A stretch of 64,000 bases of DNA from JASLDZ01 sp965199975 (GCA_965199975.1 OZ241340.1:1612001-1676000); one strand, 5' to 3'. Shown: positions 1-8,673, numbered from the stretch's first letter. A program made the numbers and translations. Notes: generated by a model not told the origin, from the sequence alone.

Positions 1-565
1 CTTCGTAGCGGAAGACGCCGATGTCGGGATGGGCGTGCTGCACGATCTGGGCGTCTGCGGCCGGAATATGCGCGTCGTCGGCGCCGTAGTTCACCAGCGC
101 GGGGCACGACAGCTTCGCGTTCGCATGCTTGGCGATAAGGCCGCCATAGTAGCAGGAGACCGCCGCCAGGGTGTCGATCTTGCAGGCGGCGAGCCAGGCG
201 ATCGAGCCGCCGTAGCAGTAGCCCACCACGAAGGCCGGGCCGCGGGTGGTCAGCTGGTCGATGCAGGTCTCGGTGTCATACTTCGCGTTGTCCAGGCCCA
301 CGGCCTGGGCGTAGCGCTGGCCGGCCCTGACGCCCTCCTCGTCATGGTCGGCCACAAAGCCCGGTTCGGCGCGGTCGAACAGGGAGGGCGCCAGCACCTC
401 GAAGCCCAGCCTCGACCAGCGCTCAACGTCGGCCTGCATGTAGCGGTCGAGGCCGAAGATCTCCTGCAGCAGCACGACGCCGCCCTTACGCGCACCCTCC
501 GCCGGCGCGTGCAGGGCGGTGAAGGCGAAGCCATCGATCTTGCTCTCGAGGGTGATGGTCTTCAC
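1..565 (-). CDS. dienelactone hydrolase family protein (3' end outside window)
   Basis: Alpha/beta-hydrolase cut by the window edge; 188 codons are visible from a GTG start, and the C-terminus lies beyond base 1. The nucleophile elbow GYCYGG (Cys117) has Cys where most hydrolases have Ser, the hallmark of dienelactone hydrolases. Glu35 in QEIFGL and an Asp in GADDAHIP (163 or 164) match the other active-site positions; the catalytic His is not visible. The family hydrolyses cyclic enol-lactones in chloroaromatic degradation, but many genomic paralogues act on unknown esters, so the substrate is open. It starts 7 bases after the ychF stop with a GAGG ribosome site 5 bases before GTG, so the two are probably co-transcribed. 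Confidence 0.85.
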   Translation of the reverse strand, partial: MKTITLESKIDGFAFTALHAPAEGARKGGVVLLQEIFGLDRYMQADVERWSRLGFEVLAPSLFDRAEPGFVADHDEEGVRAGQRYAQAVGLDNAKYDTETCIDQLTTRGPAFVVGYCYGGSIAWLAACKIDTLAAVSCYYGGLIAKHANAKLSCPALVNYGADDAHIPAADAQIVQHAHPDIGVFRYE

Positions 566-572
566 GGGCGCC

Positions 573-1670
573 TCAGGTGTTGAAGAGGAAATTCATCACG
601 TCGCCGTCGCGCACGACGTAGGCCTTGCCTTCGGCGCGCAGCTTGCCGGCGTCGCGCGCTCCCGACTCGCCCTTCAACGCCACGTAGTCGGGGAAGGCGA
701 TGGTCTCGGCGCGGATGAAGCCCTTCTCGAAGTCCGAGTGGATCACGCCGGCCGCCTGGGGGGCGGTCGCGCCGACCGGGATGGTCCAGGCGCGGCTCTC
801 CTTGGGGCCGGCGGTGAAGTAGGTGTGCAGGCCGAGCAGCTTGTAGGCCTCGCGGATCAGCCGGTTGAGGCCGGGTTCGGAGAGCCCCAGCGTCTCCAGG
901 AACTCGGCGCGCTCGGCCGGGTCGAGCAGCGCGATCTCGCTCTCGATCTTGGCGGAGATGGCGACCGAGTTGGCCCCGTCCGCTTGCGCCTTCGCGTCGA
1001 CCTTGGCGGAGAGCGCGTTGCCGTCCGCCGCCGAATCCTCGTCCACGTTGGCGACGTAGAGGGCGGGCAGGGCGGTGATCAGCTGCAGCATACGCCACGT
1101 CTTCTCGTCCTCCGCGGGCACGGCGGCGGTGCGGGCGGGCTTGCCGGCGGCGAGCTGGTCAAGCGCCAGCTTGGCGAGGCGCACGGTGGCGGCGGCCTCC
1201 TTGTCGGCGCCCTTGGCGCGCTTCTCCAGCGCCGGGATGCGCTTCTCCAGGCTCTCTAGGTCGGCCAGCATCAGCTCGGTCTCGATGATCTCGAGGTCGG
1301 CCAGGGGATCGACGCGGCCCTCCACGTGGGTCACGTCGCCGTCCTCGAAGCAGCGGGCCACGAAGGCCACGGCGTCGCAGTCTCGGATGTTGGCCAGGAA
1401 CTGGTTGCCCAGGCCCTCGCCCTTGGAGGCGCCGCGCACGAGGCCCGCCACGTCGACGAAGTTGATGCGCGCGGGAATGATCTCCCTGGAGCCCGCGATC
1501 TGCGCCAGCGCATCCAGCCGCGGCTCGGGCACCGCCACGTCGCCCACGTTGGGCTCGATGGTGCAGAAGGGGTAGTTCGCGGCCTGGGCCTGCGCCGTCT
1601 GCGTCAGCGCGTTGAACAGGGTCGACTTGCCCACGTTGGGCAGGCCGACGATGGCGACTTTCAGGGCCAT
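573..1670 (-). CDS. ychF: redox-regulated ATPase YchF
   Basis: 365 residues, the normal length of this universally conserved Obg-family P-loop protein. The P-loop GLPNVGKST is at 9-17 and the switch region DVAGLVRGAS at 73-82. The base-specificity motif reads NVDE (208-211) rather than NKxD, which in this family shifts preference from GTP to ATP. The C-terminal quarter is the TGS-like domain. YchF binds ribosomes and is linked to translation quality and oxidative-stress responses; it acts in the cytosol. The divergent crcB gene starts about 110 bases away, so the two promoters share 1671-1778. Confidence 0.97.
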   Translation of the reverse strand: MALKVAIVGLPNVGKSTLFNALTQTAQAQAANYPFCTIEPNVGDVAVPEPRLDALAQIAGSREIIPARINFVDVAGLVRGASKGEGLGNQFLANIRDCDAVAFVARCFEDGDVTHVEGRVDPLADLEIIETELMLADLESLEKRIPALEKRAKGADKEAAATVRLAKLALDQLAAGKPARTAAVPAEDEKTWRMLQLITALPALYVANVDEDSAADGNALSAKVDAKAQADGANSVAISAKIESEIALLDPAERAEFLETLGLSEPGLNRLIREAYKLLGLHTYFTAGPKESRAWTIPVGATAPQAAGVIHSDFEKGFIRAETIAFPDYVALKGESGARDAGKLRAEGKAYVVRDGDVMNFLFNT

Positions 1671-1778
1671 GGGATCTCGGAAGCGGCGGAGGGCGGCGGT
1701 GTAGCCGAGGGGGCCGTGCTTGGGAACGCGAGCGCTGCGACCGTGACGCGCCGGATGGGCGCGTATATGGCTTGCGCC

Positions 1779-2168
1779 ATGATCAACCTCGCACTCGTGG
1801 CGGCGGGCGGCGCGCTCGGCGCCTGCCTGCGCTACCTCGCGGGCGTCGCCTGGATCGGGGCGGGTGGAGCGGCGCGCGGGTTCCTGGCCACCGCGGCCAT
1901 CAACGTGGCGGGCTCGCTCGCCATGGGCCTCCTGGTCGGCTGGCTGGCGTTGAAGGGCGCGGGCGCCTCGACCGACCGCCTGCGCCTGCTGCTGGCGACG
2001 GGCGTGCTGGGTGGCTTCACCACCTTCTCCTCCTTCTCGCTGGAGGCCGTGCTGCTGATGGAGCGCCGGGCCTACGCCACGGCGGCGACCTATGTCGGCG
2101 GCTCGGTGGCGCTGGGGCTGGCCGCCCTCTTCGCAGGCCTGATCCTCTCGCGGCGGGCGTTCGCGTGA
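1779..2168 (+). CDS. crcB: fluoride efflux channel CrcB/Fluc
   Basis: 129-residue, four-helix inner-membrane protein of usual family length. Fluc signatures are present: GGALGACLRY near the N-terminus, NVAGSLAMG in the second helix (conserved Asn), and GGFTTFSSFSLE in the third helix, which contains the Phe/Thr/Ser residues of the fluoride track. Fluc channels form antiparallel dimers that let fluoride leave the cell. Two in-frame ATGs lie upstream (1755, 1767); 1779 was chosen because the family begins with the first hydrophobic helix. No fluoride riboswitch was recognised upstream. The stop overlaps the rluC start as GTGA. Confidence 0.93.
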   Translation: MINLALVAAGGALGACLRYLAGVAWIGAGGAARGFLATAAINVAGSLAMGLLVGWLALKGAGASTDRLRLLLATGVLGGFTTFSSFSLEAVLLMERRAYATAATYVGGSVALGLAALFAGLILSRRAFA

Positions 2169-3163
2169 GGGAGGTCAAGACCCTCTACGTCGACTCCGGC
2201 GAGGAGGGCGTGCGGCTCGACCGCTGGTTCAAGCGGCGCTGGCCGCACCTGAACCACATCGCCATCAACAAGCTCGTCCGCTCCGGCCAGATCCGGGTGG
2301 ACGGCGCCCGCGCCAAGGTGGACACGCGCCTCGCCGCCGGCGCCCTGGTGCGCGTGCCGCCCCTGCCGGACGCCCCGCCCGAAGGCGAGCGCCCGGCGAT
2401 CAGCGAGCGCGACGCCGCCTATGCCCGCTCGCTCGTCATCTACGAGGACGAGGACGTGCTGGCGCTGAACAAGCCTAGCGGCCTGGCGGTGCAGGGCGGC
2501 ACCAAGACCACCAAGCACGTCGATCGCCTGCTCTCCGCCTGGGGCGAGGGGCTGGAGCGCCCGCGCCTCGTCCACCGCCTGGACCGCGACACCTCGGGCG
2601 TGCTGGTGCTGGGCAAGACGCCCGCCGCCGCCGCCCGCCTCTCGGGCGCCTTTGCGAAGCGGCGCGCGAAGAAGACCTACTGGGCGCTAGTCGCCGGCGA
2701 GCCCCGGCCTGGGGATGGTGTGATCGAGCTGCCGCTGGTGAAGAAGGGCGTGGGCGACCGCGAGCTGGTGGTCCCCGCCGACCCCAAGGAGTTCGGCGCC
2801 GAGCCGGCCGAGACCGAGTACGTCACCATCAGCCGCGCCGGCGCGCGCGTCTCCTGGATGGGCCTGCGCCCCTACACCGGACGCACCCATCAGCTGCGCG
2901 CCCACCTCAAGGCGGTCGGTCATCCGATCCTGGGCGACCCCAAGTATGGCGACGAGGCCTCCGCCGCGCTTTCCGGCGGCCTCAAGCTGCAGCTGCACGC
3001 GCGGCGCATCGAGCTGCCCCATCCTTCCCGCGGCGCCTTGATCCTGGAGGCCCCGCCCAGCCCCGAGCTCCTCGCCGGCTTCGAGCGCTTCGGCTTCGAC
3101 GCGCACGAGGCCGACGCCGATCCGTTCGAGGGGCGTCGCGGCGGGGGAGGGCGGCGGCGGTGA
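2165..3163 (+). CDS. rluC: RluA-family 23S rRNA pseudouridine synthase (RluC/RluD type)
   Basis: 332 residues. An N-terminal S4 RNA-binding domain (about 12-70, with INKLVRSGQIRVDG) precedes the pseudouridine synthase domain. The catalytic Asp140 lies in HRLDRDTSG, and GRTHQLRAHL, typical of the family, lies towards the C-terminus. These enzymes isomerise uridines in 23S rRNA; RluC is the best guess, but RluC and RluD cannot be separated by eye. The GTG start overlaps the crcB stop and the GTG of the next gene overlaps this stop, so three genes are translationally coupled. Confidence 0.9.
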   Translation: MREVKTLYVDSGEEGVRLDRWFKRRWPHLNHIAINKLVRSGQIRVDGARAKVDTRLAAGALVRVPPLPDAPPEGERPAISERDAAYARSLVIYEDEDVLALNKPSGLAVQGGTKTTKHVDRLLSAWGEGLERPRLVHRLDRDTSGVLVLGKTPAAAARLSGAFAKRRAKKTYWALVAGEPRPGDGVIELPLVKKGVGDRELVVPADPKEFGAEPAETEYVTISRAGARVSWMGLRPYTGRTHQLRAHLKAVGHPILGDPKYGDEASAALSGGLKLQLHARRIELPHPSRGALILEAPPSPELLAGFERFGFDAHEADADPFEGRRGGGGRRR

Positions 3164-4998
3164 CGCGCCCGGCCGCGCCCGGCCGTGGCGGCGCGCTGGA
3201 CCCTCGCCTCCACGGCGCCTTTTTGCAGGCCGCCGAGCTCCTGAACAGTGGCCGGGCGGCGGAGGCGGCGGCGCGGCTCGCCCCGCTGGCCGCCGCCGCG
3301 CCGGGCGAGTCCGAGGTGCGTCGCGCCCTCGGCGAGGCCTTGCGCGGCACGGGCGACCTCCCCGGCGCCGAGCGCGAGGCGCGGGCTGCGGTCGCCGCCG
3401 ACAAGCGCAGCGCCGCCGCCCAACACACGCTGGGTTCGGTGCTCAAGGTCTGCGGCCAGCCGCGCGAGGCGGAGAAGGCCTGGCGCGCCGCCCTTGCGCT
3501 TGATCGCCGCTTCGCGCCGGCCGCGGTCGAACTGAACCGGCTGCTGCTGGCCGAGGGCAAGCCGCAGCTTGCGGCGCAGGCCACCGCCGCGCTCGCCGCG
3601 GCAAGCCGTGACGCCGAACTCCTTGGGGATCACGCCGAGGCGCTGAAGGCGCAGGGCCGCAAGCCCGAGGCGCTGGAGCACTTCCGGCGCGCCCGCGACG
3701 CGGACCCCGAAAGCGCCGTGGGCTGGCACAACTTCGCCGCCGCCCTGGCCGACGTGCGCGACGATGCTCACGCCCTGGCGGCGGTGGACCGCGCACTGGC
3801 GCTGGGCCTGGACCGCTCGGAGCCCTGGCTGGTGCGCGCCCACGCCCTGCAGGGCCTCAACCGATATGACGAGGCCGAGCGGGCCTACGGCGAGGCGCTG
3901 CGCCGCCGCCCGGGCGACGTGACCGCTGTCATCGACTTCTCGCAGCTGCTCTGGATGCGCACGGGCGATCTGGCCGCCGCGCTCGAACCCTTCGCCGCGG
4001 CCGACCGCGCCGGCGCCGGCTCGCCGACCCTGTCGGTGGGCAAGGCGCGGCTGCTGGAGTTCGCCGGCGACGCTCCGGCCGCCATGGCGGTGCTGGAGCC
4101 GGCGGCCGCCGCTGGCGATCGCGGCGCCCTCCTGGCGCTCGTCAACGTGGCGGGCCGCGCGGATCCGGCGCTCGCCTCCCGCCACGCCGAGGCCGCCGCG
4201 GCGCGGTTGGGCGACGATCCGCGCGTGCGCCTCATGCTGGCCGAGGCGCGGCTGGGGCAGGGCCGCGCGGCCGAGGCCGCCGCGCTGGTCGACACCGTTC
4301 TGGCCGACACGCCGCTCGACCAGTCCGCGCTGGCCGTGCGCGCGGCCGCGTGGCGCGCGCTGGACGATCCTCGCCTGGCCCAGCTTTACGACTACCCGCG
4401 CATGGTCGGCGCCTACACGATCGACGCGCCTGCGGGATGGCCCGACCTCGCCGCCTACCTCGCCGACCTCAAGGCCGCGCTGGCGCGGCTTCACGGCCTG
4501 CAGGCGCACCCCGTCGGCCAGTCGCTGCGCGACGGCGCGCAGACCTCGAGCGAGCTGCGCCGCAGCGAGGAGCCGGCCGTGCGCGCCTTCTTCACCGCCA
4601 TCGACCGCCCCATCCGCGAGCACATCGCGAAGCTGGGCATGGGGCGCGACCCGCTGCGGGCGCGCAACACCGGTCGCTACGCCATCTCCGGCGCCTGGTC
4701 GGTGCGGCTGCGTCCGGGCGGCGGGCGCCACGTGGCCCACATCCACCCGGAGGGCTGGCTCTCCTCGGCGTTCTACGTCGAGGTGCCGCCGGCGGTGGAC
4801 GCCGGAGGGCGCGAGGGCTGGATCGGCTTCGGGGAGCCCGGCGCGCCGGTCGCCGGCGGGCCCTGGCCGCCGCAGCACTGGGTCAAGCCCGAACCTGGCC
4901 GCCTCGTGCTCTTTCCCTCCTACATGTGGCACGGCACGGCGCCCTTCGGCGGCGACGCCCAGCGCCTGACTATGGCCTTCGACGTCGTGCCCGCATGA
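3160..4998 (+). CDS. TPR protein with C-terminal putative 2OG-Fe(II) oxygenase domain
   Basis: 612 residues. Roughly 1-400 is a string of degenerate TPR repeats rich in Ala, Leu and Arg. The last about 100 residues carry a putative 2-oxoglutarate/Fe(II) oxygenase fold: HIHPEGWLS (His527 and His529), WHG (His591) and a following Arg in AQRLTMAFD that would bind 2-oxoglutarate. Family knowledge: such TPR-oxygenase fusions are common in Caulobacterales and sphingomonads, with unknown substrates, possibly a protein side chain presented by the TPR solenoid. Starts GTG overlapping the rluC stop; the stop overlaps the ATG of the HAD gene. Confidence 0.8.
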   Translation: MTRPAAPGRGGALDPRLHGAFLQAAELLNSGRAAEAAARLAPLAAAAPGESEVRRALGEALRGTGDLPGAEREARAAVAADKRSAAAQHTLGSVLKVCGQPREAEKAWRAALALDRRFAPAAVELNRLLLAEGKPQLAAQATAALAAASRDAELLGDHAEALKAQGRKPEALEHFRRARDADPESAVGWHNFAAALADVRDDAHALAAVDRALALGLDRSEPWLVRAHALQGLNRYDEAERAYGEALRRRPGDVTAVIDFSQLLWMRTGDLAAALEPFAAADRAGAGSPTLSVGKARLLEFAGDAPAAMAVLEPAAAAGDRGALLALVNVAGRADPALASRHAEAAAARLGDDPRVRLMLAEARLGQGRAAEAAALVDTVLADTPLDQSALAVRAAAWRALDDPRLAQLYDYPRMVGAYTIDAPAGWPDLAAYLADLKAALARLHGLQAHPVGQSLRDGAQTSSELRRSEEPAVRAFFTAIDRPIREHIAKLGMGRDPLRARNTGRYAISGAWSVRLRPGGGRHVAHIHPEGWLSSAFYVEVPPAVDAGGREGWIGFGEPGAPVAGGPWPPQHWVKPEPGRLVLFPSYMWHGTAPFGGDAQRLTMAFDVVPA

Positions 4999-5687
4999 GG
5001 CCGCCGTTGGCGGTCTTCGAAGTCGACGGCACGCTGGTCGACAGCCGCGAGGCGATCCAGGCGGCCATGACGCGCGGCTTCGAGGGCGCCGGCCTGGCGC
5101 CGCCGCCCTACGCGCAGACGCGCCGGGTGGTGGGCCTCAGCCTGCCCGAGGGGTTGCGCACGCTCGCGCCCGGAGTCGATCCCCCTACGCTCGTGCGGCT
5201 GGCCGACGCCTATCGCGCCGCCTGGATCGACATGCACGCCGACCCCGCCTTCCACGAGCCGCTCTACCCCGGCGCGGCCGACCTCCTGGCGCACTTAGCC
5301 GCCACCGGCTGGCGCCTCTCCATGGCCACCGGCAAGTCGCGCCGCGGGGTGGAGACGATCGTGCGCATGCACGGCTGGGAGGGCCTCTTCGCCTCCACTC
5401 ACTGCGCCGACGACGGCCCCGGCAAGCCGGACCCCGCCATGCTGAACGCCGCCTTGTCCGCCGCCGGTGCGGCGCCCGCCGATACGGTGATGATCGGCGA
5501 CACCGCCTTCGACATGGGCATGGCCCGCGCCGCCGGCGTGCGCGCCCTGGGGGTGACGTGGGGCTTCCATACCGAGGCGGAGGTGCAGGCGGGGGGCGCC
5601 GATCGCGTCTTCGGCGGCTTCGCGGAGCTGACGTGCGAACTCGATCGGTTCGCGGCCTCGAAGGCGGCCGCGAGAACGCCTATCTGA
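4995..5687 (+). CDS. HAD-IA family protein with Glu in place of the nucleophilic Asp
   Basis: 230 residues, phosphoglycolate-phosphatase-like in layout. Motif I reads FEVDGTLVDS where the family has FDxDGTLxDS, so the residue that forms the phospho-aspartate is Glu (codon GAA). Motif II Thr (SMATGKS), motif III Lys (DGPGKPDP) and motif IV Asp pair (IGDTAFDMG) are intact, and the cap domain lies at about 17-85. By family logic, loss of the nucleophile should abolish phosphatase chemistry, yet the rest of the site is preserved. It is coupled (ATGA) to the TPR-oxygenase gene and is followed after 5 bases by the ATP12 gene. Confidence 0.85.
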   Translation: MRPPLAVFEVDGTLVDSREAIQAAMTRGFEGAGLAPPPYAQTRRVVGLSLPEGLRTLAPGVDPPTLVRLADAYRAAWIDMHADPAFHEPLYPGAADLLAHLAATGWRLSMATGKSRRGVETIVRMHGWEGLFASTHCADDGPGKPDPAMLNAALSAAGAAPADTVMIGDTAFDMGMARAAGVRALGVTWGFHTEAEVQAGGADRVFGGFAELTCELDRFAASKAAARTPI

Positions 5688-5692
5688 AGGTC

Positions 5693-6421
5693 ATGGTCTC
5701 CTCCGCCGCCGACAGGGTCACGCCCCGCCCGCGCCGCTTCTGGACCACTGTCGATACTGCGCCGCACGCCGGCGGTTTCGCCGTGCGGCTGGATGGGCGC
5801 GTCCCGAAGTCGCCGGAGGGCGCGCCGCTGGTGGCGCCCACCGCCGCCCTGGCCGAGGCGCTCGCACGCGAATGGCGAGCGCAGGGCGAGGAGGTCGACA
5901 CCGCCGCCATGCCGCTGACGCGCCTGGCCTTCACCGTCATCGACCGCGGCGCGACCGCGCGCGACGCCCTGGTTGCGGAGCTGGCCCGCTTCGCCTCCAC
6001 CGACGCCCTGACCTATTTCGACACCGCAACGGTGGCGCTGCGCGAGGAGGAGTGCCGCCGCTGGGGTCCGCTGCTCAACTGGGCCGCCGACGAATTGGGC
6101 GTGCGGCTTGAGCGCGGGGAGGGGGTGATCCACCGCGCCCAGCCCGCGGCCTCGCTGGAACGCGTGCGGGCGCTGGCGCGGACGCAGGACGACTTCGCCC
6201 TCGCCGGTCTGCTCTACGCCGCGGCGCTGTTCGGCTCGGCGGTGCTGGCGTTGGCGCTGCAACGCGGCCGGGTCACCGCGGACGAAGCGCACGACCTCGC
6301 GCGCATCGAGGAGGCCTGGCAGGAGCGGCAATGGGGCGTCGACGCCGAGGCCGCACAGCGCACCGCGCGCCGGCTGGCCGATGCGCGCACCGCCGGCGCG
6401 TGGTTCGCGGCGCTCGGCTGA
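5693..6421 (+). CDS. ATP12 family F1-ATPase assembly chaperone
   Basis: 242 residues matching the ATP12 family of alphaproteobacteria and mitochondria: N-terminal RPRRFW followed by the beta-rich region (FAVRLDGRVPKSP, where the family has KTP), a central helical part with EWRAQGEEVD, the conserved MPLTRLAFTVID, and a C-terminal helical domain containing WQERQWGVDAEA. Mitochondrial Atp12p binds free F1 alpha subunits before assembly of the ATP synthase; the bacterial role is inferred from homology. The ATG is 5 bases after the HAD stop, giving a compact operon. No membrane segment or signal peptide is visible, so it should act in the cytosol. Confidence 0.9.
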   Translation: MVSSAADRVTPRPRRFWTTVDTAPHAGGFAVRLDGRVPKSPEGAPLVAPTAALAEALAREWRAQGEEVDTAAMPLTRLAFTVIDRGATARDALVAELARFASTDALTYFDTATVALREEECRRWGPLLNWAADELGVRLERGEGVIHRAQPAASLERVRALARTQDDFALAGLLYAAALFGSAVLALALQRGRVTADEAHDLARIEEAWQERQWGVDAEAAQRTARRLADARTAGAWFAALG

Positions 6422-6481
6422 GCCCGCTTCTAGCGCCGAGGGCGTTTTCAGCCGTCGCGGCTGTCTGCTAACGCTCCCTCC

Positions 6482-8026
6482 ATGTCCAGCGCAGCCAGCC
6501 CCGTGATCGCCGACCTCGACGCCCGGCGCGAGCGCGCCCGCCAGGGCGGAGGCGAGCGGCGCGTGGAGGCGCAGCACGCCAAGGGCAAGCTCACCGCCCG
6601 CGAGCGCATCGACCTCCTGCTCGACGAGGGCAGCTTCGAGGAGTTCGACATGTTCGTCGAGCACCGCGCGGTGGACTTCGGCATGGCCGACCAGCGCATC
6701 CCGGGCGACGGCGTGGTCACCGGCTGGGGGACGGTCAACGGCCGCACCGTGTTCGTGTTCTCCAAGGATTTCACCGTGTTTGGCGGCAGCCTCTCGGGCG
6801 CGCACGCCAAGAAGATCCTCAAGGTGATGGCGCAGGCGCAGAAGGTTGGCGCGCCGGTGATCGGCCTCTACGACGCCGGCGGCGCCCGCATCCAGGAAGG
6901 CGTGGAGAGCCTGGCCGGCTACGCCGACATCTTCCTGCAGAACGTCATGGCCTCGGGCGTCATCCCCCAGATCAGCGTGATCATGGGGCCTTGCGCGGGC
7001 GGCGACGTCTACTCGCCGGCCATGACCGACTTCATCTTCATGGTGCGCGACACCAGCTACATGTTCGTCACCGGGCCGGACGTGGTGAAGACCGTCACCA
7101 ACGAGGTGGTCACCGCCGAGGAACTGGGCGGCGCGAGGGTGCATGCGAGCAAGTCCGGCGTGGCCGACGGCGCCTTTGACAATGACCTCGAAGCCATGAC
7201 CCAGGTGCGCCGGCTGGTGGACTTCCTGCCCTCCTCCAACCGCGAGACGCCGCCGCACCGCCAGAGCCTTGACGAGGCCTACCGCGACGAGCCTTCGCTC
7301 GACACCCTGGTGCCCGCCAACCCCAACCAGCCCTACGACATGAAGGAGCTGATCACCAAGGTGGTCGACGAGGCCGACTTCTTCGAGCTCAGCCCCGACT
7401 ACGCCAAGAACATCGTCGTAGGCCTCGCCCGCATGGACGGCGACACGGTGGGGATCGTCGCCAACCAGCCGCAGGTGCTGGCTGGCGTGCTCGACATCGA
7501 CAGCTCGCGCAAGGCGGCGCGCTTCGTGCGCTTCTGCGACGCCTTCTCCATCCCGATCCTGACCTTCGTGGACGTGCCGGGCTTCATGCCGGGCACGCGC
7601 CAGGAGTACGGCGGCCTGATCAAGCACGGCGCCAAACTGCTGTTCGCCTACGCCGAGGCCACCGTGCCCAAGATCACCTTGATCACCCGCAAGGCCTACG
7701 GCGGCGCCTACGACGTGATGAGCTCGAAACACCTGCGCGGCGACGTCAACTACGCCTGGCCCACCGCCGAGATCGCGGTGATGGGCGCCAAGGGCGCGGT
7801 GGAGATCATCTTTCGCGCCGACGCGAAGGATCCCGAAAAGCTCAGCCAGCGCGAGGCCGAGTACAAGGCCCGCTTCGCCAACCCCTTCGTGGCCGCGGGC
7901 CTGGGGTATATCGACGACGTGATCATGCCCCATGGCACGCGGCGGCGCGTCGTGCGGGCGCTGAAGTCGCTCAAGGGCAAGCGCCTGGAGAACCCCTGGA
8001 AGAAGCACGACAACATCCCGCTCTAG
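6482..8026 (+). CDS. pccB: propionyl-CoA carboxylase beta subunit (carboxyltransferase)
   Basis: 514 residues, typical for the beta subunit of acyl-CoA carboxylases. Two crotonase-like carboxyltransferase halves are present: the acyl-CoA-binding N half with YDAGGARIQEGVESL and GPCAGGDVYSPA, and the biotin-binding C half with FVDVPGFMPGTRQEYGG and RKAYGGAYDVM. The protein transfers carboxyl from biotin to propionyl-CoA, giving methylmalonyl-CoA; the epimerase for the next step is encoded at 35652. The biotin-carrying alpha subunit is not in the window, and no recognisable gene follows for more than 600 bases, so pccA must lie elsewhere. Substrate could be another short acyl-CoA; propionyl-CoA is the most likely. 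Confidence 0.93.
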   Translation: MSSAASPVIADLDARRERARQGGGERRVEAQHAKGKLTARERIDLLLDEGSFEEFDMFVEHRAVDFGMADQRIPGDGVVTGWGTVNGRTVFVFSKDFTVFGGSLSGAHAKKILKVMAQAQKVGAPVIGLYDAGGARIQEGVESLAGYADIFLQNVMASGVIPQISVIMGPCAGGDVYSPAMTDFIFMVRDTSYMFVTGPDVVKTVTNEVVTAEELGGARVHASKSGVADGAFDNDLEAMTQVRRLVDFLPSSNRETPPHRQSLDEAYRDEPSLDTLVPANPNQPYDMKELITKVVDEADFFELSPDYAKNIVVGLARMDGDTVGIVANQPQVLAGVLDIDSSRKAARFVRFCDAFSIPILTFVDVPGFMPGTRQEYGGLIKHGAKLLFAYAEATVPKITLITRKAYGGAYDVMSSKHLRGDVNYAWPTAEIAVMGAKGAVEIIFRADAKDPEKLSQREAEYKARFANPFVAAGLGYIDDVIMPHGTRRRVVRALKSLKGKRLENPWKKHDNIPL

Positions 8027-8080
8027 GCGCACGCCGACGCCCTCGCCCGCGACAGGCCGCGCGCGGGTTGGGGAGGTGGT

Positions 8081-8157
8081 GCGGAGCGCGGGCCGGGAGC
8101 CCGGGGACCGGAATGTGTGTGGGAGTTTCGGCTCCCGGCGCTGGTAGTCCGCTCCGC
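8081..8157. repeat. long imperfect inverted repeat
   Basis: Outer arms GCGGAGCG (8081-8088) and CGCTCCGC (8150-8157) and inner arms CCGGGAGCC (8093-8101) and GGCTCCCGG (8130-8138) pair perfectly, forming a two-part stem about 55 bases after pccB. There is no T-run after the 3' arm, so it is not a standard terminator. It may be the core of an interspersed palindromic repeat. Confidence 0.6.
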
Positions 8158-8241
8158 GATGACCGCTCTCCAGGGGGCTTGGTCTGCGGGCATTGTCCGC
8201 CCGGAAGCGCTCCCGGCGGCAGGGACCTACCCCTGCGCGCC

Positions 8242-8267
8242 CCCCGGCGACGTTCCCGTCACCGGGG
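8242..8267. repeat. short hairpin, 11-bp stem with one mismatch
   Basis: CCCCGGCGACG (8242-8252) pairs with CGTCACCGGGG (8257-8267), with one C/A mismatch and a TTCC tetraloop. It is compact and GC-rich but has no T-run on either strand, so a structural or repeat role is likelier than termination. Confidence 0.5.
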
Positions 8268-8673
8268 CTGGGCGGGCGCAGGCGCATCCGACGCGCCTGC
8301 GGACACGACGGTTTCAAGCCCCGCCGCCAGAACACCCCGCACGACCACCTCCCCACGGCCGTCTCGGGCGCGGATCCAAGACGCCCTCCCCAGGCCGCGG
8401 GGACGAAGACAGGCTAAGCGTGGTGAGGGCGGAGGAGGAAAGATTGCTCTCTTTCCCCCGTTTCTCCTCGCGTTCGCACCGCGCGACCCCAAGCTCTTCA
8501 AGCGATGCGCTGGCTTTCCTTCCTCAATGAACGCGGAGGGGAATGGCCTAAGCCGACTGGAAGCCGGGCGCCTAACCGCCAAGCGGTCGATCCGAACGTC
8601 TGCTATGGGTGGGAGGACGACATTAGACGTGATCCCCACGTGACAGCGATGTTTCCCGGAATAAGGTGATCAG

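Larger units (their letters stand above)
8027..8673. other. noncoding stretch rich in inverted repeats
   Basis: About 650 bases with no convincing gene. Open frames here are Arg/Pro-rich translations of GC-rich DNA without family motifs. Two clear inverted repeats are listed separately. The second half contains a pyrimidine-rich run (about 8445-8475). The density of palindromes suggests an interspersed structured repeat or a degraded accessory element rather than simple spacer. The last part precedes an orphan gene at 8674 and probably holds its promoter, but no clear -35/-10 pair was found. Confidence 0.5.

Noticed and set aside
2920..4932. Minus-strand open frame of 670 codons opposite the TPR-oxygenase gene
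   Set aside because: No motifs, Arg/Gly/Ala-rich, lies entirely on a coding strand with clear domains.
5399..8356. Very long minus-strand open frame opposite pccB and neighbours (985 codons)
   Set aside because: Antisense of well-supported genes; the translation is low-complexity and reflects GC-rich third positions.
8068..8643. Plus-strand frame of 191 codons after pccB
   Set aside because: Arg/Pro/Gly-rich with no ribosome site or motif; palindromes cut across it.
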